A stretch of DNA of 64,000 bases from JBDTSW01 sp963758845 (GTDB lineage: Bacteria > Actinomycetota > Thermoleophilia > Solirubrobacterales > 70-9): positions 1,860,001 to 1,924,000 of the forward strand of contig CAVWWX010000002.1 in NCBI GenBank assembly GCA_963758845.1, read 5' to 3'. Numbering within the stretch: the stretch's first letter is position 1; each line of letters begins with the position of its first letter. Shown piece by piece: positions 35,149 to 42,664 of this stretch. The position numbers and the translations under genes are program-made. The notes beneath the pieces were generated by a model. It was not told where the DNA came from, did not search any database, and saw only the letters and a program-made list of their open reading frames with translations.

Positions 35149-35421
35149 ATGGAGGAGACCTTCCCCGACGTCAGCGCGATGAGCGATGACGAGCTCAAGG
35201 AGCTGATCGACAGCCTCACGGAGGAGGAGCGCGAGGTCTCCTACCGACGGCGGCTCCTGCACGGGAAGATCGACCTGATGCGGGCCGAGCTGGTCAACCG
35301 CCTGAAGACCAAGCACGACAGCGCCCAGGACGCGACGATCAGCGGCACCGACGTCCAGACCCTGACCGACATCCTCCTGGGCAAGGTCCCAGACTCGCCG
35401 GAGGACGACCAGAGCCCATGA
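35149..35421 (+). CDS. RsiG-like small helical protein with a c-di-GMP-type motif (candidate anti-sigma factor)
   Basis: A 90-residue protein predicted to be helical from about residue 12 to 54, with a polar tail. Residues 27-42 read E-x3-S-x2-R-x3-H-x3-D (Glu27, Ser31, Arg34, His38, Asp42). The published c-di-GMP-binding motif of the anti-sigma factor RsiG is E-x3-S-x2-R-x3-Q-x3-D, so four of five key residues match and His replaces Gln. Streptomyces RsiG has two motifs, while the simpler Rubrobacter form has one and works as a dimer; this protein has one. The partner sigma factor, if any, is not adjacent. The stop overlaps the FHA start (ATGA), so it is in an operon with FHA and MerR-type genes. 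The role is inference. Confidence 0.7.
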   Translation: MEETFPDVSAMSDDELKELIDSLTEEEREVSYRRRLLHGKIDLMRAELVNRLKTKHDSAQDATISGTDVQTLTDILLGKVPDSPEDDQSP

Positions 35422-35894
35422 CCGTCCACTGCCCCGAGTGTGGGTTCGCGAACGCCGAGGGCGCGAACTACTGCCAGAAGTGCGGCGCCTACCTCGCCCA
35501 GAAGGACGAGGAGACCGGGGACGCCTCGACGGTCACCTACAAGGTGAACGAGGAGACCGGCGAGTACGAGCCGGTCGACATCGAGGACGAGGTCGAGCAG
35601 TCGGGCGCCGCGATCGTCATCCGCTCCGGCGGAGGGCGCGCGGGCGAGAGCTTCACGATCGACCAGGAGCGGATGAGCATCGGCCGGACTCCTGACGCGG
35701 GCGTCTTCCTCGACGACGTCACGGTCTCGCGCAACCACGCCCTGTTGGTCCACCGCCAGGACGGCCACTACATCGACGACCTTGGCTCGCTGAACGGCAC
35801 TTACGTGAACCGCCGCCGAATCGAGTCCCACCGCCTCGAGGACGGCGACGAGATCCAGATCGGCAAGTACAAGTTGAGCTACCTGGAGCGCTGA
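35418..35894 (+). CDS. FHA-domain protein with N-terminal zinc ribbon (GarA-like)
   Basis: A 158-residue protein. Residues 5-22 form a zinc ribbon (CPEC and CQKC pairs). An acidic, Thr-containing linker follows (DASTVTYKVNEETGEY). A full FHA domain occupies about residues 65-155, with the phosphothreonine-binding marks SIGRTPDAG, TVSRNHALL and LGSLNGTYVN. GarA of mycobacteria has a phosphorylated N-terminal Thr instead of a zinc ribbon and controls glutamate metabolism enzymes; the linker threonines here could play that part. It sits between the RsiG-like and FtsR-like genes. Confidence 0.88.
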   Translation: MTVHCPECGFANAEGANYCQKCGAYLAQKDEETGDASTVTYKVNEETGEYEPVDIEDEVEQSGAAIVIRSGGGRAGESFTIDQERMSIGRTPDAGVFLDDVTVSRNHALLVHRQDGHYIDDLGSLNGTYVNRRRIESHRLEDGDEIQIGKYKLSYLER

Positions 35895-35895
35895 G

Positions 35896-36651
35896 ATGGC
35901 CGGGGTAGCGACAACGGGCGCCAAGCCGGGAGCGGGGGAGAGCCCGCCCCCCTCGCCGTCGCGGCCGCGCAAGGCGCTGACGATCGGGGCCGTCGCCAAG
36001 ATCCTGAGCCAGGAGTTCGACGACATCTCGATCTCGAAGATCCGCTACCTGGAGGACCAGAAGCTCCTGTCGCCGCGGCGCACCGCCGGCGGCTACCGCC
36101 TCTACAGCCAGGCGGACGTCGAGCGCCTGACGACGATCCTGCGGATGCAGCGCGACGAGTTCCTCCCGCTTCGGGTGATTCGCCAGGAGCTCGCCACCGG
36201 TGACTTCACGAAGCCGCGAGGCGGCGAATCCAGCGGGATCGCGCGACGGGCGATGACGGTGGACGGCACCGTCGCCGCGATCAGCCCCGAGCAGCTGATG
36301 GAGCAGGCGGGCGTGAGCGAATCCTTCCTGCGCGAGCTACAGGAGTTCGGGATCGTGCAGCCCAGTCGCCACAGCGGGAGCACCACCTACGACGAGACCG
36401 ACCTGGAGATCGTTCGCGCCGCGGCGGAGCTGTCGCGCTTTGGCGTCGGCGGGCGCAACCTAAGGGTGTTCCGCAGCTCGGCCGATCGCGAGGCGGCGCT
36501 CCTCGAGCAGATCGTCGGCGCCTCGCTTCGATCCCGCAGCCAGGCACGCCGGCGCGAGGCCGTCGAGAACCTGGAGAGCCTGGCCGGCATCTGCGGTCAT
36601 CTCAAGCATTTGCTCCTCGTCCGCGACCTGCGCCGCCTGACAGGCGAGTAG
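35896..36651 (+). CDS. ftsR: MerR-family regulator, FtsR-like
   Basis: A 251-residue protein with an N-terminal winged-helix MerR domain (residues about 27-98): LTIGAVAKILSQEFDDISIS, then KIRYLEDQKLLSPRRTAGGY and RLYSQADVERL. A C-terminal domain of about 110 residues lacks metal-binding cysteines. In Mycobacterium and Corynebacterium the homologue downstream of garA (Rv1828/FtsR) activates ftsZ. Order, size and the SISKIRYLE wording support that assignment. One base separates it from the FHA stop. Confidence 0.82.
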   Translation: MAGVATTGAKPGAGESPPPSPSRPRKALTIGAVAKILSQEFDDISISKIRYLEDQKLLSPRRTAGGYRLYSQADVERLTTILRMQRDEFLPLRVIRQELATGDFTKPRGGESSGIARRAMTVDGTVAAISPEQLMEQAGVSESFLRELQEFGIVQPSRHSGSTTYDETDLEIVRAAAELSRFGVGGRNLRVFRSSADREAALLEQIVGASLRSRSQARRREAVENLESLAGICGHLKHLLLVRDLRRLTGE

Positions 36652-36663
36652 CGCCGGCTAGCG

Positions 36664-37128
36664 ATGCCGAAGGTCGGGCGCTCGCGCGTGATCGAGGCCG
36701 GCGTCGAGCGCACCTGGGACCTGGTCTCCGACCCCCATCACCTGCCGCGGTGGTGGCCGCTGGCCCAGCGCGTCGAGGACGTGCGGGACGAGGGGGGCAC
36801 CCTTCATTGGACGCTCGCCCTTCGATCTGACCGTGGCACCCAGGTTCGGGCCGACTTCAGCGGTGGCGTCGAGGCCGACGGCAGTCGCTTCGCCTGGAAC
36901 CAGGAGCTCGCGGGCACGCCGTTCGAGCGGATCCTTCGCTCGGCCCGGGTCGAGATCGATGTCGGCGCCGCCGAGGGCGGCGACGCCAGCCTGGTCGTCC
37001 TCAACAGCCAGGAGCGCCTGCGCGGGCTCTCGAGGCTGGGGGCGCCGATGATGCGCTCGGCTGCGCGCCGCCGGCTGGACGAGGCGCTCGAGAACCTGGA
37101 TCGCGCGCTGAGCGGCGGCCGCAGGTGA
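36664..37128 (+). CDS. SRPBCC-family (START-like) protein
   Basis: A 154-residue polyketide-cyclase/dehydrase-like lipid or hydrophobic ligand-binding protein. SRVIEAGVERTWDLVSDPHHLPRWWP is the typical first strand-helix, and the helix at the end (RSAARRRLDEALENLDRAL) closes the cavity. There is no signal peptide. It follows the FtsR-like gene by 12 bp and overlaps the FAD oxidase by 4 bp (GTGA), suggesting that these are co-expressed. The ligand is unknown. Confidence 0.78.
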   Translation: MPKVGRSRVIEAGVERTWDLVSDPHHLPRWWPLAQRVEDVRDEGGTLHWTLALRSDRGTQVRADFSGGVEADGSRFAWNQELAGTPFERILRSARVEIDVGAAEGGDASLVVLNSQERLRGLSRLGAPMMRSAARRRLDEALENLDRALSGGRR

Positions 37129-38753
37129 GCGAGCCGACCGCGCCGGTCACTCGGTGGTGGGGCTGGGGAGACCCGGAACGGGCGCCAGAGCTCGACGAGG
37201 GCGCGCTGGGGATGCTGCGCGAGGTCGTCGGCCCGGCCGAGCCGGCCGGCCGGGTGGCGCTGGACGAGGTCGCGCTTCCCGAGCCACTCGAGCTTCCCGC
37301 GGCCCTGGCCGGCGCCGTCGGCGACCACGCCATCCTCGACGGGCGCGAGCACCGGATCCGCCGAGCGGCCGGCCAGAGCTATCCGGACCTGATGCGCCTG
37401 CGCACCGGCGTCCTGGGCGACGCCCCCGACGCGGTGGTGCTCCCCGGCACCGCGAGCGAGGTGGGCCGGATCCTCGAGGTCTGCGCGGCCGAGGGTGTCG
37501 CCGTGGTCCCGTTCGGCGGTGGCACGAGCGTGGTCGGCGGTGTGGACCCTCACCGGGGCGGACTCGAGCGGCTGATCGCCCTCGACCTCCGTCGCCTCCG
37601 ATCCGTTGACGTCGATGAGCGCTCGCTGACGGCGTGCCTGGGGCCCGGGCTGCGCGGGCCCGAGGCCGAGGCCGCGCTGAGCGAGCGCGGGCTGACGCTG
37701 GGCCACTTCCCCCAGTCCTTCGAGTACGCGACGATCGGCGGCTTCGCGGCCACGCGCTCGGCGGGCCAGGCCTCGAGCGGCTACGGGCGTTTCGACGACC
37801 TGGTCACTTCGATCGGCATGCTGGCGCCCGCCGGCGAGCTGCGCACTCTCGAGACCCCGCACACGGCTGCGGGACCGGCCCTGCGCGAGCTGATCGTGGG
37901 CTCCGAGGGCGTCCTGGGGGTCATCACCGACGTCACGGTTCGCGTCCGCCCGGCTCCCACCGAGCGCCGCTACGAGGCTTGGGCGGTGGCCGGCTTCGCC
38001 GACGGCCAGGAGGCGGTTCGCGCGCTGGCCCAGGCCGATGCCCTGCCCGACGTGATCCGCGTCTCCGACGAGCACGAGACGCGTGTCTCTTTGGGGCTCG
38101 CGGGCGTGACCGGGGCGCGCAGGAGCGCTCTGGACGCCTACCTGCGACTCCGCCGGCGCCGCGGCGGCTGCATCGTGATCTGCGGCTGGGACGGCGACCG
38201 CGAGAGCGTCGAGCGTCGCCGCGCGATCTCGGCCAGGGGGTTGCGGCGCGCGGGCGCGGTGCCGCTTGGGCAGTCTCCGGGACGCTCGTGGCTTCACGGG
38301 CGCTTCGACGGGCCGTACCTGCGCGAGGCGCTGCTCGACCTCGGCTACCTGGTCGAGACGCTCGAGACGGCCCACACCTGGTCGCGGCTCGAGGCACACT
38401 ACGACGCCGTGGGATCGGCGATCTCCGGCGCGCTCGGTCGCGATGGCGGCGGCTCGCTGGTGATGTGCCACCTGTCCCACGCCTACCGGGACGGCGCCTC
38501 TCTCTACTTCACCTTCATCGCCCCGCGCCGCCACGGCTCCGAGCTGGAGCAGTGGCGTGAGGTCAAGACCGCCGCGTGCGAGGCGATCGTCGCCGCGGGC
38601 GGCACGATCACGCACCATCACGCAGTCGGTCGCGACCACGCTCCCTACATGCCGGCCGAGGTGGGGCCGCTGGGCGTTCAGAGCCTGCTGGCGCTGAAAG
38701 AGCGCCTGGACCCGGCCGGGATCATGAACCCCGGCAAGCTGATCCCCGGTTAG
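37125..38753 (+). CDS. FAD-binding oxidase of the alkylglycerone-phosphate synthase type
   Basis: A 542-residue VAO-family flavoprotein. The FAD (PP-loop) domain has VVPFGGGTSVVGGVDP near residue 125 and FEYATIGGFAATRSAGQASSGYGRFDDLV near 200. The cap domain and C-terminal HHHAVGRDHAPYMPAEVG with LDPAGIMNPGKL match alkyl-DHAP synthase and related D-2-hydroxyacid dehydrogenases. Ether-lipid synthesis or hydroxyacid oxidation are both possible. The GTG at 37125 overlaps the SRPBCC gene. The stop is shared with the convergent gene in TTAG. Confidence 0.85.
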   Translation: MSEPTAPVTRWWGWGDPERAPELDEGALGMLREVVGPAEPAGRVALDEVALPEPLELPAALAGAVGDHAILDGREHRIRRAAGQSYPDLMRLRTGVLGDAPDAVVLPGTASEVGRILEVCAAEGVAVVPFGGGTSVVGGVDPHRGGLERLIALDLRRLRSVDVDERSLTACLGPGLRGPEAEAALSERGLTLGHFPQSFEYATIGGFAATRSAGQASSGYGRFDDLVTSIGMLAPAGELRTLETPHTAAGPALRELIVGSEGVLGVITDVTVRVRPAPTERRYEAWAVAGFADGQEAVRALAQADALPDVIRVSDEHETRVSLGLAGVTGARRSALDAYLRLRRRRGGCIVICGWDGDRESVERRRAISARGLRRAGAVPLGQSPGRSWLHGRFDGPYLREALLDLGYLVETLETAHTWSRLEAHYDAVGSAISGALGRDGGGSLVMCHLSHAYRDGASLYFTFIAPRRHGSELEQWREVKTAACEAIVAAGGTITHHHAVGRDHAPYMPAEVGPLGVQSLLALKERLDPAGIMNPGKLIPG

Positions 38754-39826
38754 GGGGCCGGAGTCGTTGTCGCGCCCGCGTCGCCGCCGGGCGCGGCCTG
38801 ATCGGACGCCCCGCCGCCGGAGCCGCCCGTGGGCGTCACCTCGCCGCGCATGATGCTCTCGCCGGTGTAGGGGATGATCGGCGTCCCGTCGTTCACGGCG
38901 GCTTCGACTGCGTCGAGGAGGGGCTTGCGCGGCGACAGCGAGACGTCGACGAACTGCGTCCTGGCGGCGATCTGCGTCAGGAAGCTGGCGATCGGGACCT
39001 GCTGGGAGTAGCTCCCGTCCTGATTCACCTGGAACGGGGTCAGCGGATGGCCCTGGTCCTCGGAGACCAACAGCCAGAAGACGTAGGCCTGGCCGGCGGG
39101 GGCCGGCTCGAGGTTGCTGATGTCGACGTCGACGAAAGCCTGCGAGCCGCTCGCGATCCCGAAGCTGGCCGAACCCTCGGCGTCGCCGCCCCCGCTGGGC
39201 TCGAGCGGGACCGTCTGGATGTTCTCGCTGGATGCGTCGGTGGTGGTGGTCGTCGAGTCCGAGCCCGACGACGCCGCCGAGTCGTCATCGCCCCCGAAGA
39301 CGCCGCTGACACCCAGGATCACCGCGACCAGCAGTACGGCCCCGGCGCCACCCGCGACGAGCAGCTTCGTGCGCCGGTCACCCAGGGACGCGAGGCGGCC
39401 GGGCCCGGCGGACCTCTTCGCCTTCGGCTCGGCCGGGGTGGCGGGTGGGCGCGAGGGGGAGGCGGAGGCGGAGCGGCGTGCGAACCGCCCGCCGCTTGGC
39501 TCGCCCGGCAGCTTCGGCAGGTCGGCGCCAGGCGCGAGCCCGCGCAGCTGCTCGATCAGCTTCGCGGCCAGGCGATGGTCCTCGGGATCCTCGCGGACGT
39601 GTCTTGCGGCGTCGGCACGGCCGATCGGATCGGCCTGGCCCAGGACCCAGTCGGTCAGCCCGACGTTCCGGTCGGGGTCGGCGCCACCCAGCTCGGTCAA
39701 CGCGGCACGGGCGCGTCCGCGCACCTCGTCCTCGGGCACGTCGAGCAGCGATGAGATGTCCTCGTAGGACTGCCCTTTGGCGAGCAGCAGCTCGAGCAGT
39801 GCCTGGTTGTCGGGCGACAGTGCCAT
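38750..39826 (-). CDS. Single-pass membrane protein with an N-terminal sigma-region-4-like HTH
   Basis: A 358-residue protein of unknown function. Residues 1-48 look like a small helix-turn-helix (LLAKGQSYEDISSLLDVPED then EVRGRARAAL), similar to sigma region 4.2. A Pro/Ala/Arg linker follows, then one membrane segment at about 155-177 and a Ser/Thr-rich stretch. The external domain at about 210-330 is beta-rich (FGIASGSQAFVDVDIS, AYVFWLLVSEDQG) and resembles anti-sigma-K C-terminal type domains. This domain order suggests a membrane signalling or anti-sigma-like role; that is inference. The ATG is supported by TACGCT 8 nt upstream. Confidence 0.7.
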   Translation of the reverse strand: MALSPDNQALLELLLAKGQSYEDISSLLDVPEDEVRGRARAALTELGGADPDRNVGLTDWVLGQADPIGRADAARHVREDPEDHRLAAKLIEQLRGLAPGADLPKLPGEPSGGRFARRSASASPSRPPATPAEPKAKRSAGPGRLASLGDRRTKLLVAGGAGAVLLVAVILGVSGVFGGDDDSAASSGSDSTTTTTDASSENIQTVPLEPSGGGDAEGSASFGIASGSQAFVDVDISNLEPAPAGQAYVFWLLVSEDQGHPLTPFQVNQDGSYSQQVPIASFLTQIAARTQFVDVSLSPRKPLLDAVEAAVNDGTPIIPYTGESIMRGEVTPTGGSGGGASDQAAPGGDAGATTTPAP

Positions 39827-39834
39827 CTACGGGA

Positions 39835-39840
39835 AGCGTA
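39835..39840 (-). promoter_or_regulatory. -10 element TACGCT for the membrane HTH gene (leaderless type)
   Basis: The minus-strand TACGCT ends 8 nt before the ATG at 39826. Confidence 0.5.
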
Positions 39841-39907
39841 GGGAGTGCAGGCCGCAGGCGAGCCGGAGGTCAGGCATCGGCAGCGAACGCCCGCGACCGC
39901 GTGTGGA

Positions 39908-39913
39908 TAGATT
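39908..39913 (+). promoter_or_regulatory. -10 element TAGATT for the thioesterase (leaderless type)
   Basis: TAGATT ends 6 nt before the ATG at 39920. Confidence 0.5.
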
Positions 39914-39919
39914 GGCTCG

Positions 39920-40321
39920 ATGGCTGACGAGCGGGCCAGGGCGGCTGGTGAGGGCTTTTCGGAGCTGATCGGGGTCGAGCACCTCGAGGCGCCCGAGGGC
40001 CAGGCTCGTGCGCGCGTGGAGGTCGGCGAGCACCTGCGCCAGCCGTACGGGATCGTCCACGGGGGCGTCTACGCGTCGCTGGCCGAGACGATCACCTCCC
40101 GGGCGACCTGGATGGCCGTCCGCGATCAGGGGATGGTCGCGATGGGCCAGGCGAACCAGACGACTTTCCTGCGGCCGGTTCGCGACGGGTATGTCACGGC
40201 GCACGCCGTCGCGCGCCAGCAGGGCAGGACGACGTGGGTCTGGGACGTGGACCTGACCGACGACGACGGCCGTAGCTGCGCACTGGTGCGGATGACCGTG
40301 GCGGTTCGGCCGGCGCAATAG
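39920..40321 (+). CDS. PaaI-family hotdog thioesterase
   Basis: A 133-residue hotdog-fold acyl-CoA thioesterase. YGIVHGGVYASLAETITSRA contains the HGG motif with the catalytic acid in the following helix, and QANQTTFLRPVRDGYVTAHA is the second strand block. Such enzymes hydrolyse aryl- or acyl-CoA, for example in menaquinone synthesis or phenylacetate use; no pathway gene is adjacent. It is the first of three small plus-strand genes. Confidence 0.88.
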   Translation: MADERARAAGEGFSELIGVEHLEAPEGQARARVEVGEHLRQPYGIVHGGVYASLAETITSRATWMAVRDQGMVAMGQANQTTFLRPVRDGYVTAHAVARQQGRTTWVWDVDLTDDDGRSCALVRMTVAVRPAQ

Positions 40322-40324
40322 GCT
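40319..40324 (+). promoter_or_regulatory. -10 element TAGGCT for the PRC-barrel gene (leaderless type)
   Basis: TAGGCT overlaps the thioesterase stop and ends 7 nt before the GTG at 40332. Confidence 0.5.
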
Positions 40325-40331
40325 CAGGCGA

Positions 40332-40595
40332 GTGGAAGACCTGGGAGCGAAGATCGCCTATCTCGCGCTCGAGCGCGGCGCGCCGGTGTTCGACTCCGGC
40401 GGCGAGCGGGTCGGGCCCGTCGAGCGGGTGCTGGGCGACGAGTCGGCCGACATCTTCGACGGGATCCTGGTCTCGGCCGGCCCGCTTCGCTCCCACCATC
40501 TCGTGGCCGACGGGACGCAGATCGAGGGGATCTACGAGCGCGGTGTTCGCCTCTCGGTCCCCCGGGGCGAGCTGCGCGAGGCTCCGGGCAGCTAG
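40332..40595 (+). CDS. PRC-barrel-like small protein
   Basis: An 87-residue protein starting at GTG. YLALERGAPVFDSGGERVGPVERVLGDESADIFDGILVSAG follows the PRC-barrel pattern of a short beta strand, Gly turn and DGI strand. A second protein of the same plan lies at 56247. Such modules bind RNA, cytochromes or membranes in other systems; nothing here fixes the role. The spacing to the next gene is 9 bp, with separate -10 elements for each. Confidence 0.65.
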   Translation: MEDLGAKIAYLALERGAPVFDSGGERVGPVERVLGDESADIFDGILVSAGPLRSHHLVADGTQIEGIYERGVRLSVPRGELREAPGS

Positions 40596-40598
40596 CCT
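40593..40598 (+). promoter_or_regulatory. -10 element TAGCCT for the DUF2277 gene (leaderless type)
   Basis: TAGCCT overlaps the preceding stop codon and ends 6 nt before the ATG at 40605. Confidence 0.5.
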
Positions 40599-40604
40599 CG
40601 GGGC

Positions 40605-40877
40605 ATGTGTAGAAACATCCGCACCCTTCACAACTTCGACCCGCCGGCCAGCGAGGAAGAGGTTGATTCCGCCGCGCTTCAATACGTGCGCAAGATCTCG
40701 GGATCGACCAAGCCGTCGCAGGCCAACGCCGAGGCGTTCGACCGGGCGGTCGAGGCGGTCTCGCAGGCAACCGCGAGGCTCCTCGACGAGCTGGTCACGA
40801 ACGCGCCGCCCAAGGACCGCGAGGCCGAGGCGGCCAAGCGGCGGGCCCGCGCCGAGAAGCGCTTCGCGACGGCCTAG
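40605..40877 (+). CDS. DUF2277 family protein
   Basis: A 90-residue conserved protein of unknown function. The family opening MCRNIRTLHNFDPPASEEEV is exact, followed by ALQYVRKISGSTKPSQAN and a long charged helix. It is cytosolic with no membrane segment. Its TAG is shared with the nadE stop in CTAG. Confidence 0.88.
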   Translation: MCRNIRTLHNFDPPASEEEVDSAALQYVRKISGSTKPSQANAEAFDRAVEAVSQATARLLDELVTNAPPKDREAEAAKRRARAEKRFATA

Positions 40878-42577
40878 CCGCGGTAGCGGTTGGTGATCGG
40901 CAGCCGCCGGTCGCGCCCGAACGCCTTCGGCGTGATCTTGATCCCTGGCGGCGCCTGGCGCCGCTTGTACTCGGCGCGGTCGACCATCGCGATCACCTCG
41001 TCGATCACGTCGTCGGGCATGCCGTCGGCGACCATCGCGTCGCGTCCGCGGTCGCCCTCCACATAGGCCTCGAGGATCCTGTCGAGCAGCTCGTACGGCG
41101 GCAGCGAGTCGTCGTCGCGCTGGTCGGGGCGGAGCTCCGCCGAGGGGGGCCTGTCGAGCACACTGGGCGGCACCGGCGGCTCCTCGGCCAGGGCGTTGCG
41201 GTGTCTGACGAGCCGATAGACGAGCGTCTTGGGAACGTCCTTCAGGACGGCGAAGCCGCCGGCCATGTCGCCGTAAAGCGTCGCGTAGCCAACCGACATC
41301 TCGCTCTTGTTGCCGGTGGTCAGCACCAGCCAGCCAGTCCGGTTGGAGATCGCCATGATCAGGTTGCCCCGGATCCGGGCCTGGATGTTCTCGGCCGCCA
41401 GGTCGACGCCCGCGGGCGAGTCGAGCATCTCCGCGTACGCGGCCATCGCCGGCTCGATCGGGATGTCGACAAGCTCCGCACCCAGATTCGCCGCGATCGC
41501 GCGGGCGTCGGCCTGGGTCTCGGCGCTGGAGTGAGGTGAGGGCATGACGACGCAGGTGAGGCGCTCGCCGCCGATCGCGTCGGCGGCCACCAAGGCGACG
41601 AGGGCCGAGTCGATGCCGCCCGACACCGCGACCAGGACCCGCTGAAAGCCGTTCTTGGAGACGTAGTCGCGCAGCCCGCGCACCAGGGCCGCGTACACCT
41701 CGGCGTCCTCGGCGAGCGGCTCGGGCGGAGCGTCCGTGGCGCCACCCGGCGTGCCCGTCGCCTCGAAGCTCGCAACGACTGGCGCCCCGGGTCCCCCGCG
41801 CATGTCCTCGGCGGGGCCTCCGGGGCGGCCCACGGGCAACTCGAGGTCGCACAGCACCAGGTCCTCCTCGAACTGGGCGCCGCGCGCCAGCACCTCACCG
41901 TCGGGCGCGACGACCAGGCTGTGGCCGTCGAAGACCAGCTCGTCCTGGCCGCCGACGAGGTTGCACAGCGCCAGCACCGAGCCGGTCTCGGCCGCGCGGT
42001 CGGCCAGGAGCCCCTCGCGAAACGCCCCCTTGCCCCGGTGGTAGGGCGAGGCGGACGCGTTCACGATCAGGCGAGCGCCGGCGAGCGCCTCGACCGACGC
42101 CGGGGGGCCCGGGAACCAGACGTCCTCGCAGACCGTAAGGCCCACTAGCGCGCCGCCGACCTCGACGAGGGCGGGGGAGTCCCCGGGTTCGAAGTACCGG
42201 CGCTCGTCGAAGACGCCGTAGTTGGGGAGGAGGATCTTGCGGTAGACGGCGGCGAGCCGCCCATCGCCTAGGACGGCGAGGGAATTGTGGACCGCGGCGT
42301 CCGGCTCGGCGAACCCGACCAGCGCGACGATGTCGCGGGCCTCGCCCGCAACCTCCTCTAGCGCGCGAGCGCCGGCCGCCAGGAAGTGGCGTTTCATCCA
42401 CAGGTCCTCGGCCGGGTAGCCGCCCATCGCCTGCTCGGGGAAGACCACGACGCCGGCGCCGGCATCGCGGGCGCGCGCGATCCACTCACGGACCAGCGCG
42501 GCGTTGCCGTCGACGTCCCCGACGGTCGTGTTCACCTGGGCCAGCGCCAAGCGCAGCGTGATCGTCTCTTGGGCCAC
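40874..42577 (-). CDS. nadE: NAD+ synthase, glutamine-hydrolysing
   Basis: A 567-residue two-domain enzyme making NAD from deamido-NAD. The N-terminal nitrilase-type glutaminase has Glu in VVFPEQAMGGYPAEDLW, Lys in YRKILLPNYGVFDE and Cys in LTVCEDVWFPG. The C-terminal synthetase has the SGGIDSALVA P-loop near residue 300 and LTTGNKSEMSVGYATLYGDM. It is shorter than the mycobacterial type (about 680 residues). The GTG start at 42577 has no clear ribosome-binding site. Confidence 0.95.
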   Translation of the reverse strand: MAQETITLRLALAQVNTTVGDVDGNAALVREWIARARDAGAGVVVFPEQAMGGYPAEDLWMKRHFLAAGARALEEVAGEARDIVALVGFAEPDAAVHNSLAVLGDGRLAAVYRKILLPNYGVFDERRYFEPGDSPALVEVGGALVGLTVCEDVWFPGPPASVEALAGARLIVNASASPYHRGKGAFREGLLADRAAETGSVLALCNLVGGQDELVFDGHSLVVAPDGEVLARGAQFEEDLVLCDLELPVGRPGGPAEDMRGGPGAPVVASFEATGTPGGATDAPPEPLAEDAEVYAALVRGLRDYVSKNGFQRVLVAVSGGIDSALVALVAADAIGGERLTCVVMPSPHSSAETQADARAIAANLGAELVDIPIEPAMAAYAEMLDSPAGVDLAAENIQARIRGNLIMAISNRTGWLVLTTGNKSEMSVGYATLYGDMAGGFAVLKDVPKTLVYRLVRHRNALAEEPPVPPSVLDRPPSAELRPDQRDDDSLPPYELLDRILEAYVEGDRGRDAMVADGMPDDVIDEVIAMVDRAEYKRRQAPPGIKITPKAFGRDRRLPITNRYRG

Positions 42578-42664
42578 CTCTCAAGTATCGCTGGCGGGCT
42601 GGCGGTCATACTGCTACGGCCCGGCGATACCTCGGGGCGTGTCGTGGGTTTACTCCTGGTGGCG

